Both the position numbers and the translations under genes were made by a program. A stretch of 18,230 nt of DNA from an uncultured Acetatifactor sp. (GTDB lineage Bacteria; Bacillota; Clostridia; Lachnospirales; Lachnospiraceae), in NCBI GenBank assembly GCA_910578215.1, contig CAJTPH010000050.1, positions 2,259 through 20,488 of the forward strand. The letters are read 5' to 3'. How positions within the stretch are numbered: position 1 is the stretch's first letter; each line of letters opens with the position of its first letter. Below, one piece after another: positions 1 through 6,176 of the stretch. A model generated the notes under the pieces. That model did not search any database. It was not told where the DNA came from and saw only the letters and a list, made by a program, of their open reading frames with translations.

Positions 1-63
1 CTTATTGCTTATTGCTTATTGCTTATTGCTTATTGCTTATTGCTTATTGCTTATTGCTTATTA
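1..63. repeat. Heptamer tandem repeat (CTTATTG)n
   Basis: Eight perfect head-to-tail copies of CTTATTG fill positions 1-56. A ninth copy with a changed last base (CTTATTA) follows at 57-63. The array begins at the window edge, so its true length is unknown. It lies outside any reading frame seen here, about 360 bases before the first gene. A 7-bp unit is prone to slippage, so copy number may differ between strains. Confidence 0.95.
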
Positions 64-306
64 CTAAAGCTGATGTTATAGGTTGGCTTACAGTATTACT
101 ATATCACAAAACAGGTGTTTTACTCAATAGAATTTTGTGTTCTTCAAGCGTTCTTTCATATAATTTTTTCAGAAGGTAATGGTAATGCTTTCTGAAACTC
201 CCTGAATGTATTCTGAAGTATGGTGAAAATTTATTTTAAGTCTCATAAGCCAACCTGCTCTTAAACCTTCGACAGGTGAAGTGACAGAAATGTAGTAAGA
301 TTATCT
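64..306. other. Non-coding stretch upstream of the first gene
   Basis: No convincing reading frame or ribosome binding site is present. Two inverted repeats are visible. The larger has 11-bp arms, AGGTTGGCTTA at 80-90 and its exact complement at 246-256, which bound a 177-bp segment. The smaller has 8-bp arms, TTTCAGAA at 167-174 and TTCTGAAA at 190-197. The segment is AT-rich. It could be a decayed small mobile element or the remains of the preceding intergenic region; nothing here decides between them. Confidence 0.4.
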
Positions 307-335
307 TTGTGCTTTTTGGGGTTCTATGCTATCAT
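307..335 (+). promoter_or_regulatory. Candidate sigma-A promoter of the 549-aa gene
   Basis: A -35 element TTGTGC (307-312), a 17-base spacer and an extended -10 TGC-TATCAT (327-335) are visible. The same extended -10 occurs in front of rpsF in this window, which supports the reading. The predicted start of transcription is about 80 bases before the ATG at 425. Confidence 0.5.
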
Positions 336-424
336 TTTACTTATAAAGAGAAGCCTGCTGCGGCATGAAGGAAACCGCGGAGAGGGCAGAGGCGTCACAG
401 TTTATTTGCAGGGAGGGAACGGCT

Positions 425-2074
425 ATGTATGAAATGCTGAAAAGACCTAAGACATGCGATACAGTTCAATGTCTGCGAAAGAGAGTCAGCGGAAATGGTT
501 CCCATATCGAAGGGACTGATCTGTTTTATGATAAATCGGACGGAAAGTACTATAAAAATATGAGAGAAATCAGTTACCGCAGGGATTGTCCGATCGATTT
601 CGACGAATATCACCGTTACCAGCATGCAGTTCAAAAGGACCGCAGCGCCAAGTCCATATTGCTGGCAAAATTGTATGACGAGCCTGATTATGTCATATTA
701 CCCCAGCTGTGGGAGTCCGATTCCGGTGAGGCTTTCCCGGTTTTGGGACGAAAGCCGACGCATAATTCGGGGATCGTGTATTGTGAAGGAATGTTGGCTT
801 CCAAGGGAACGGAGGAAGCTTCTCCGCCGCCCACGGTACGGCTCTATTCCGAAGCGGAAATGACACATGCATCAACATTGGCAGGGACAATGACGGATGC
901 CGCACATTATAATGCTTTCAGGGAAATGGGTGATACAGGCTTGCACGGCGCAGGCTATGGGGGCAGTCAGGCTCCCCTGATTAAGGCCACCGAATTTGAC
1001 GACAGAGACCATGTTATGGCTCGCTATTCGTCGAACAGGCAGTATAATGCTACAGCTAAGGCAATGCTTGCAGATGCAGATGCAAGGGCGAAATCAGAAA
1101 GAGGGACTGGGCTTACAAAAGATGAAATTGACGCTTTAAGAAACGCTTTTATGAGGGCGGTAAAGGATGCCTTCATGAACGGAAGGCTGTTGGCGGCAAA
1201 ACATAGCCGCAGTTATGGAGACTTAAAGCCGGTGTTTGAGGCGGCCGGCAAAACCATAGAAGAAGCTATAGACAATGTCATACAGGAAATAGAGGCGCAG
1301 GGAACCGCAGGGGAAGAATATGTGTCGGCAGATGATATAACGGGCGTGGTAAGGCTGGGAATAAAAGCCGAAATCATCAAGATACTTGCGGACGCCGCCG
1401 CATTGGGCGATAAGGCTAAAGCAGCTGTTTTAAAGCAGTTTAAAAACGGGTATTCCGCCGTGAGCAGCGGCTGGCCGGCCCAGAGGAAGCGCCTGGCTGA
1501 AAGAGAAAACCTTCCCTCTCTTGAGATTTCCTATGGCGGAAAAACAGGTGACATGACACATCCGCATAAACCTCATGGAGCACAACGAAAATATGATCTG
1601 ATACAAAGCACCTTTTTCTGGATGCCGGGCGCAGGCAGCCTGGATAATGCCAAAGCCATAATGGATTTTTTTATTGCTCAATATTATAAGCTCAAGCCGG
1701 GAGGCATTATACGCCTTGTAAGCTTTAGTAATAATGAGCAAAGATCCGGGGATGCCAGGACTTGGGAGGAGAAAGAAAACCAGTACGGGGAAGCCGCCGA
1801 ATGGGTTTTCCGGGAGCTTGTCCGTATTCCATATTATACGGACGTAAGAAAGATGTTGTTTTATAAGGCAGACGGACAAGGCAGCCCGGCGGGGGGCATG
1901 CCGTATTCGGAGGTACTGTCCACACTGAAGCTTAATCCCGTGCAGAAGGGGGAACCGTTGTATAGACCTCTTTGGACGGATACCAATAAGGCGGTAGGCG
2001 CGGAAGGAAAGCAAAACGGCAATCTGGTTCTTCAGGCGAGAAAACCTGTGTCAAGACCCTGTCTCCAAAATTAA
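425..2074 (+). CDS. Unrecognised 549-aa protein with methyltransferase-like C-terminal region
   Basis: I do not recognise this protein as a named family. The start at 425 is preferred over an in-frame ATG at 365 because GGGAGGG (411-417) lies 7 bases upstream of it, while the earlier ATG has no such site. There is no signal peptide or membrane segment. Residues 1-60 are polar, with a VQC motif and a short K-Y-Y patch. Residues 205-345 are alanine- and charge-rich and probably helical. Residues 364-480 look like part of a Rossmann methyltransferase: a strand ending in YDLIQSTFFWMPG (390-402), then a helix, then LKPGGIIRLVSF (423-434). A classic glycine-rich SAM loop is not obvious. The N-terminal VQC style recalls clostridial polymorphic-toxin or DUF4157-type proteins, but that is a weak impression. 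The gene stands alone, with its own promoter. Confidence 0.85.
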   Translation: MYEMLKRPKTCDTVQCLRKRVSGNGSHIEGTDLFYDKSDGKYYKNMREISYRRDCPIDFDEYHRYQHAVQKDRSAKSILLAKLYDEPDYVILPQLWESDSGEAFPVLGRKPTHNSGIVYCEGMLASKGTEEASPPPTVRLYSEAEMTHASTLAGTMTDAAHYNAFREMGDTGLHGAGYGGSQAPLIKATEFDDRDHVMARYSSNRQYNATAKAMLADADARAKSERGTGLTKDEIDALRNAFMRAVKDAFMNGRLLAAKHSRSYGDLKPVFEAAGKTIEEAIDNVIQEIEAQGTAGEEYVSADDITGVVRLGIKAEIIKILADAAALGDKAKAAVLKQFKNGYSAVSSGWPAQRKRLAERENLPSLEISYGGKTGDMTHPHKPHGAQRKYDLIQSTFFWMPGAGSLDNAKAIMDFFIAQYYKLKPGGIIRLVSFSNNEQRSGDARTWEEKENQYGEAAEWVFRELVRIPYYTDVRKMLFYKADGQGSPAGGMPYSEVLSTLKLNPVQKGEPLYRPLWTDTNKAVGAEGKQNGNLVLQARKPVSRPCLQN

Positions 2075-2120
2075 CAAAAAGCTTTATTCCCGCGGGGGCT
2101 TTGATTTTCTGTAAAAAAGC

Positions 2121-2149
2121 TTGTATTTCTGCGTCAGTTATGCTATCAT
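2121..2149 (+). promoter_or_regulatory. Promoter of the rpsF-ssb-rpsR operon
   Basis: The -35 is TTGTAT (2121-2126), the spacer is 17 bases, and the -10 is TATCAT with an upstream TGC extension (2141-2149). Transcription would start near 2156, leaving a leader of about 65 bases before rpsF. Confidence 0.65.
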
Positions 2150-2176
2150 ATTTATTTGTGATGAATCAAATTCCTT

Positions 2177-2195
2177 GCTCGCATCAGGTGCGGGC
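2177..2195 (+). promoter_or_regulatory. Leader hairpin before rpsF
   Basis: GCTCGCA (2177-2183) pairs with TGCGGGC (2189-2195) over seven base pairs (one G-U) around a five-base loop, 25 bases before the start codon. Many bacteria autoregulate this operon through an S6:S18 binding site in the leader. The CCG element expected of that site is not evident here, so the link is only suggestive. Confidence 0.35.
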
Positions 2196-2220
2196 CAGAG
2201 ACCAAAAGGAGGTAACAAGC

Positions 2221-2511
2221 ATGAACAAGTATGAATTAGCCGTAATTGTGTCCGCTAAGATTGAAGACGAAGAAAGAGCTGCAACTGTTGACAAGTGCAA
2301 GGCGCTCGTTGAAAGATTTGGCGGTACCATCACAGAAGTGGATGACTGGGGCAAGAAGAGACTTGCTTACGAAATCCAGAAGATGAAAGAAGCTTTCTAT
2401 TATTTCATCAAATTCGACGCTGAGAGTACTGTGCCTGCCGAGATCGAGAGCCGCGTCCGCATTATGGACAATGTCATCAGATACTTGGTGGTTAGACAAG
2501 ACGAGGCATAA
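2221..2511 (+). CDS. rpsF: 30S ribosomal protein S6
   Basis: This 96-aa protein starts MNKYELAVIVSAKIEDEE, the first strand and helix of bacterial S6. It continues with the typical segments GTITEVDDWGKKRLAYEI and FYYFIKFDA, and ends in the helix-strand IESRVRIMDNVIRYLVVR. S6 binds 16S rRNA in the platform of the small subunit as a heterodimer with S18, whose gene is two places downstream. The start at 2221 follows a strong AAGGAGG (2207-2213). An in-frame upstream ATG at 2101 would add 40 unrelated residues across the promoter and is rejected. First gene of a three-gene operon. Confidence 0.98.
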   Translation: MNKYELAVIVSAKIEDEERAATVDKCKALVERFGGTITEVDDWGKKRLAYEIQKMKEAFYYFIKFDAESTVPAEIESRVRIMDNVIRYLVVRQDEA

Positions 2512-2531
2512 TTGGAAAGCGAGAAGAAAAT

Positions 2532-2999
2532 ATGAATAAAGTAATTCTGATGGGGCGTTTGACCAGGGACCCTGAGGTCAGGTATTCCCAGGGAGAAAAT
2601 GCAACGGCAATAGCTAGGTACACGTTGGCAGTAGATCGTAGATTTAATCGTAACAATGATGATCAGACAGCGGATTTTATTACCTGTGTAGCTTTTGGAA
2701 AGTCAGGAGAATTTGCAGAGAGATATCTTCATAAGGGGACTAAAATTGCAGTAACCGGGCGAATTCAGACAGGCAGCTATACTAATAAAGATGGTGTCAA
2801 AGTGTACACAACAGAAGTGGTTGTGGAGGATCAGGAGTTTGCCGAGAGCAAGAATGCATCCGGCGGAAATGACGGCGGATACAATAACAACTACAGTAAC
2901 GGCGGCTATGCAGGCGGCAATGCACCTGCGGCATCCGGCGCAGGCGACGGCTTCATGAACATCCCCGACGGCATTGACGAAGAATTACCGTTTAACTAA
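2532..2999 (+). CDS. ssb: Single-stranded DNA-binding protein
   Basis: 155 aa. The N-terminal OB fold (about 1-107) starts MNKVILMGRLTRDPEVRYS and contains TADFITCVAFGKSGEFAERYLHKGTKIAVTGRI split over two core strands, all typical of bacterial SSB. A Gly/Asn-rich linker (about 112-142) leads to the acidic tip GIDEELPFN, which in this family recruits replication and repair partners. The usual DDDIPF ending is here EELPF with one extra Asn. The gene lies 20 bases after rpsF and 30 before rpsR, the standard Firmicutes order, so it is co-transcribed with the ribosomal genes. The ribosome binding site is weak (a GAAAGCGAGAAG stretch). Confidence 0.98.
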   Translation: MNKVILMGRLTRDPEVRYSQGENATAIARYTLAVDRRFNRNNDDQTADFITCVAFGKSGEFAERYLHKGTKIAVTGRIQTGSYTNKDGVKVYTTEVVVEDQEFAESKNASGGNDGGYNNNYSNGGYAGGNAPAASGAGDGFMNIPDGIDEELPFN

Positions 3000-3029
3000 G
3001 TTTGATCGTTTGAGATAGGAGGCATTGAT

Positions 3030-3293
3030 ATGGCTTTTAATAAGGCAGAGAGATCCGATGCGCCCATGAAGAAAAAGGGCGGTGTCCGCAGGAGAAAGAA
3101 AGTTTGCGTGTTCTGTGGCAAGGATAATGTAATTGATTATAAGGATACAAACAAATTAAAGAGATACGTTTCCGAGAGAGGCAAGATCCTTCCCCGCCGT
3201 ATCACCGGCAACTGTGCGAAGCATCAGAGAGCATTGACCGCGGCTATCAAGAGAGCCCGCCACATTGCGCTCATGCCTTATGTTCAGGATTAA
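3030..3293 (+). CDS. rpsR: 30S ribosomal protein S18
   Basis: 87 aa. A basic N-terminal arm (MKKKGGVRRRKK) is followed by the CVFCGKD motif, the IDYKDTNKLKRYVSERGKI helix region and PRRITGNCAKHQR, all hallmarks of S18. The Cys residues (CxxC plus the Cys of GNC) mark this as the Cys-containing, zinc-type version. Genomes often carry a Cys-less paralogue as well, which is not seen here. GGAGG lies 8 bases before the ATG. Last gene of the operon, with a terminator 11 bases after the stop. Confidence 0.98.
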   Translation: MAFNKAERSDAPMKKKGGVRRRKKVCVFCGKDNVIDYKDTNKLKRYVSERGKILPRRITGNCAKHQRALTAAIKRARHIALMPYVQD

Positions 3294-3303
3294 ATATCTG
3301 CAA

Positions 3304-3347
3304 AAAAAGGACGAGTGGAAAGCATGTGCTTTCTGCCCGTCCTTTTT
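3304..3347. terminator. Bidirectional intrinsic terminator (rpsR / DUF2461)
   Basis: AAAAAGGACG (3304-3313) pairs with CGTCCTTTTT (3338-3347). Inside it, a second perfect stem is formed by GAAAGC (3318-3323) and GCTTTC (3328-3333). Both strands end in a run of T, so it can stop the rpsF operon on the plus strand and the DUF2461 transcript on the minus strand. Confidence 0.9.
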
Positions 3348-3380
3348 CGTGCTACATTGGCCCTGGACTGTTTTAAGAGT

Positions 3381-4064
3381 CTATCTGGCAGGCATCTGGA
3401 AGTCTGCCAGAGCCTTGTTTAGATAATCGTTAAAGGGCTTCATGGCTATAAAAATTTCTGTCATTTTAGGCAGGAAGCCTTCAATATCCAGAAGATCCTT
3501 ATCCTCCACGGGATATTCCAGATACCAGCTTTTATATTTCAGATATTCCGCCTGGGGGTGTTCTTTGTCATATCCGGCAGGAACATTTTTAAGAGCCGTT
3601 CCCTGCACCGTAAAATATTTCCGAAAGTCCGGCGCCCCTATGATTTTATCCCACTCGGTGGAATTTTCCGCTATATAGCTCCGCACCATGGCGGTGGCGT
3701 CCTTAAACATATCGGCAAACAGCCCGCCGCCCAGGAATGACCCGTTTCCGGGCCTTATCATCAAATAGTAGCCTACCGGAACGGGAAGCTTTCCCTTTGC
3801 GGCGATGTGGGCGCGAAAAGAGGGATTGTACGGTGACTTATCGTTGCTGAAGCGGGTGTCCCTCACAAGCTTAAAGGTAAGGTCCTTGGGCACATTGTGC
3901 AGGATGCTTTTGTCTGTTTTGCCGATTTCCAGAATAAGCGCCTGCAGCAGCGCCTCAAATTCTTCGTTGGCGGCTTTATATTCCGCTTTATGAAGGTGAT
4001 ACCAATCGCGGTTGTTGTTATTGCTTAATTCGGATAAGTAGTTTAATATCAGTTTCGTGTTCAT
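3381..4064 (-). CDS. DUF2461 family protein
   Basis: 227 aa. It begins with the family signature ILNYLSELSNNNNRDWYHLHK, then LTFKLVRDTRFSNDKSPYNP, GYYLMIRPGNGSFLGGGLF and a C-terminal YLKYKSWYLEYPVEDKDLL region, all in the order seen in DUF2461 proteins. The molecular function of this widespread family is not established. The proteins are cytoplasmic and show no catalytic motif I can name. GGAGG precedes the ATG by 8 bases. It lies 88 bases downstream of the sigma factor on the same strand with no clear terminator between them, so the two may be co-transcribed. Confidence 0.93.
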   Translation of the reverse strand: MNTKLILNYLSELSNNNNRDWYHLHKAEYKAANEEFEALLQALILEIGKTDKSILHNVPKDLTFKLVRDTRFSNDKSPYNPSFRAHIAAKGKLPVPVGYYLMIRPGNGSFLGGGLFADMFKDATAMVRSYIAENSTEWDKIIGAPDFRKYFTVQGTALKNVPAGYDKEHPQAEYLKYKSWYLEYPVEDKDLLDIEGFLPKMTEIFIAMKPFNDYLNKALADFQMPAR

Positions 4065-4152
4065 ATGGAATACCTCCGGTGTTGTTTGATAAATGCTGGG
4101 TGTTTCATTAAGCCTGCGGGCTCATTTGGGCATATGCCGTCGCTGTATGTGG

Positions 4153-5001
4153 TTACGAATTTTTTACCACCGAAAAAGAGGTGGATTTGAGAAAATCCTT
4201 CATAAACTGTGTGGTCTGTTCCGGAGTGGCATAGATCCTGCTGAAGGAAAAGCTCTGCGCCAGATCGTCGATTTCCTCCATTGCCTCCTTTACGTCAAGC
4301 ATGGTCTGAGGGGAAATAACGGCAGCGGCGGTATAATCCAGACGTGAAGGGTCAATTCTGTGATTTTGGATGGCGTAATTGATCCTGTCCGCGCATTTGC
4401 ATTTTCCGCATCCGAATTCACCGCAATATTCGCTGAGAAATTCGGCCATTTTTTTGCGCACCCGTGAAAGGCGCTGGCGGTATGCCTCGGGCGACATTCC
4501 CAAAATGTCTCCGGCAATGCGGCTGTCCACCTTAAACATGGTGCCCAGTACGAAAATACAGCGGCTTTCCACGTCAAGGCATTGCAGCATAACGTTGGTG
4601 CAGGACATTTTCAGCTCCTCTGCCAAAATATCTTTTTCAACGTTCTGCGTCAGGTCAGGCACATCATGGATTTTTCCGTTTTGAATATCATCGCCGTAAT
4701 ACTCAAAGCTTAACGGATAGTGTGCGAACATGTGCTTCTTGTAGCTTTTGAGGTGATTGGCTGCAATGCTGAATACCCATGTGGAGAATGCGCTTTCTTT
4801 TTTGAAGGTAGACAGATGGGTGATGACCTTCAGCAGAATATCCTGTGTGGCGTCCTCGGCGTCCGCAAATGTGCCCAGCATTCGCAGAGACAGGTTGAAT
4901 ACCAGATCCTGTACGCCAAGAATCAGTGTTTCGAGAGATTTGCCGTCTCCGGCAGTCGCTTTTTCAATCAAAGCAAATAATTCTTCATTTTTTTTCTCCA
5001 T
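4153..5001 (-). CDS. ECF-type sigma-70 factor with Cys-rich C-terminal extension
   Basis: 282 aa from the ATG at 5001, chosen because AGAGGAAAC lies directly upstream; an ATG at 5013 would add four residues. Sigma region 2 spans about 25-95 (LVFNLSLRMLGTFADAEDATQDILLKV, split here over two helices; then FSTWVFSIAANHLKSY). Region 4 spans about 130-190, with the helix-turn-helix SRIAGDILGMSPEAYRQRLS. It continues into a cluster of four Cys (193, 198, 201, 203; CGEFGCGKCKC), followed by about 80 residues with no named domain. Related clostridial sigma factors carry a similar CxC tail, which may bind metal or sense redox state. No anti-sigma gene is adjacent, so the tail could replace it. An ECF-like promoter in its own leader suggests autoregulation. 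Confidence 0.9.
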   Translation of the reverse strand: MEKKNEELFALIEKATAGDGKSLETLILGVQDLVFNLSLRMLGTFADAEDATQDILLKVITHLSTFKKESAFSTWVFSIAANHLKSYKKHMFAHYPLSFEYYGDDIQNGKIHDVPDLTQNVEKDILAEELKMSCTNVMLQCLDVESRCIFVLGTMFKVDSRIAGDILGMSPEAYRQRLSRVRKKMAEFLSEYCGEFGCGKCKCADRINYAIQNHRIDPSRLDYTAAAVISPQTMLDVKEAMEEIDDLAQSFSFSRIYATPEQTTQFMKDFLKSTSFSVVKNS

Positions 5002-5074
5002 GTTTCCTCTCATTCCGCCGCGTCAGCGGCTTTTTTATCTCTGGGGTCCGGCTTAAGCTTTTCCACCCTATATG

Positions 5075-5104
5075 ATTAGACATTGCAGCAGGGCTTGTGT
5101 GACA
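5075..5104 (-). promoter_or_regulatory. Candidate ECF-type promoter of the sigma gene
   Basis: On the minus strand, TGTCACA (5098-5104) is followed after 15 bases by TGTCTAAT (5075-5082). Published ECF promoters often pair a TGTCACA-like -35 with a CGTC/TGTC-like -10. Its position about 75 bases before the sigma start codon fits autoregulation. Confidence 0.45.
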
Positions 5105-5124
5105 AATAAATATGTTTTTTTGCT

Positions 5125-5153
5125 ATTATAAACGCCAAAACCGATAAATTCAA
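5125..5153 (-). promoter_or_regulatory. Candidate sigma-A promoter of the sigma gene
   Basis: On the minus strand, TTGAAT (5148-5153), a 17-base spacer and a consensus TATAAT (5125-5130) are visible. It would give a leader of about 115 bases before the start at 5001, passing through the ECF-like site and a GCCGC/GCGGC hairpin (5017-5030) just ahead of the start codon. Confidence 0.6.
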
Positions 5154-5283
5154 TATACAATAGATGGCACACGGCGCGGAATAAAACGATTGTGCAGACT
5201 GCAGCCACAGGGTATATGCTTTGTATTTCAATACCAGCGGCCTTCCCTTCGGAAGCATCCGTCTGGTTTATGGGGGAAAGCGG

Positions 5284-5312
5284 TGGAAAAATCCGCAGTT
5301 TAGTGCTACAAT
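5284..5312 (+). promoter_or_regulatory. Promoter of the methyltransferase, framed by an inverted repeat
   Basis: TGGAAA (5284-5289), a 17-base spacer and an extended -10 TGC-TACAAT (5304-5312) are visible. A perfect 10-bp inverted repeat, AAAAATCCGC (5287-5296) and GCGGATTTTT (5325-5334), brackets the -10 and the expected transcription start. Such a layout could be an operator. A terminator with a 28-base loop is less likely. Confidence 0.5.
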
Positions 5313-5374
5313 AAATTTTTTCAGGCGGATTTTTGCCGTTGGTAAACAAAAGCATAGATATAAGGAGGTGTGCC

Positions 5375-6172
5375 ATGCCGGTAATGAAAGGTTTGGAGTG
5401 GACCTTTGATACGGTTGCTCCCACATACGAGAAGCTGCGTCCCGGTTATGTTGAAGAATTGTACCAAAGATTGTTTGATTATATTGCTGTTGACGAAAAA
5501 AGCAGGGTGGTTGAGGTCGGCATCGGCGGCGGGCAGGCAACGCCGCCCGTTCTGAGGACGGGGTGCGAGCTTACTGCCGTGGAATACGGCACGCATTTTT
5601 CCGAATTATGTATGGAGAAATTCAGGAGCTATCCCGGGTTTTCCGTTATAACGGGCAAATTTGAGGATGTGGCATTCGAGGATAATGCCTTTGACCTGGT
5701 TTATTCGGCATCGGCTTTCCATTGGGTGCCGGAGGAGATAGGCTATACCAAGGTATTTTCCATGCTTAAAAGCGGCGGGGCATTTGCCAGATTCGCAAAC
5801 CACCCTTTCCGCGACAAGGGCAATCCGGCCTTGTCGGAGGAAATCCACCGACTTTACGGCATGTATTATTATAAGTTCCACCACAGGAAGCAGGAAACCC
5901 CGGTGGAATACAGTGAGGAGAAAGCCGTGAACCGGGCCGGGATAGCGGAGAAGTATGGCTTTACGGATATTCAGTATGCTCTGTTCCGGAGAACACGGAC
6001 CTTCTCCGCCAAGGAGTACAGCGCTTTGCTCGGGACCTACTCGGATCACATCGCCATTGAGGAAATGCTGAGAGCGGAATTCTTTGCAAGGATAGAGGAA
6101 GCCATCGACAGCCACGGCGGGACGATTACCATTTATGATACCATAGACCTGCAGCTTGCCAGAAAACCCTAG
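5375..6172 (+). CDS. Class I SAM-dependent methyltransferase
   Basis: 265 aa from the ATG at 5375, which follows AAGGAGG (5362-5368). The Rossmann methyltransferase core is clear. Motif I, VVEVGIGGGQAT (45-56), binds SAM. The acidic residue ending strand 2 is Glu70 (LTAVEYG). FEDVAFEDNAFDLVYSASAFHWV, read as two pieces around residue 100, gives motifs II-IV, with the His-Trp pair typical of the UbiE/trans-aconitate-methyltransferase-like group of small-molecule enzymes. The C-terminal third (KYGFTDIQYALFRRTRTFSAKEY) is the usual substrate cap. The substrate cannot be deduced. The gene is monocistronic, with its own promoter. It converges on GH28, only 4 bases away, and its likely terminator lies inside that gene. 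Confidence 0.93.
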   Translation: MPVMKGLEWTFDTVAPTYEKLRPGYVEELYQRLFDYIAVDEKSRVVEVGIGGGQATPPVLRTGCELTAVEYGTHFSELCMEKFRSYPGFSVITGKFEDVAFEDNAFDLVYSASAFHWVPEEIGYTKVFSMLKSGGAFARFANHPFRDKGNPALSEEIHRLYGMYYYKFHHRKQETPVEYSEEKAVNRAGIAEKYGFTDIQYALFRRTRTFSAKEYSALLGTYSDHIAIEEMLRAEFFARIEEAIDSHGGTITIYDTIDLQLARKP

Positions 6173-6176
6173 ACTC

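Noticed and set aside
2101..2220. In-frame upstream extension of rpsF starting at 2101
   Set aside because: It crosses the promoter and leader, has no ribosome binding site, and adds residues foreign to S6. The start at 2221 has AAGGAGG and matches the family.
5017..5036. GCCGC-GTCA-GCGGC hairpin followed by six T on the plus strand, terminator-like
   Set aside because: No plus-strand gene ends upstream. In the minus-strand direction it has no T-run and simply forms a hairpin just before the sigma factor start.
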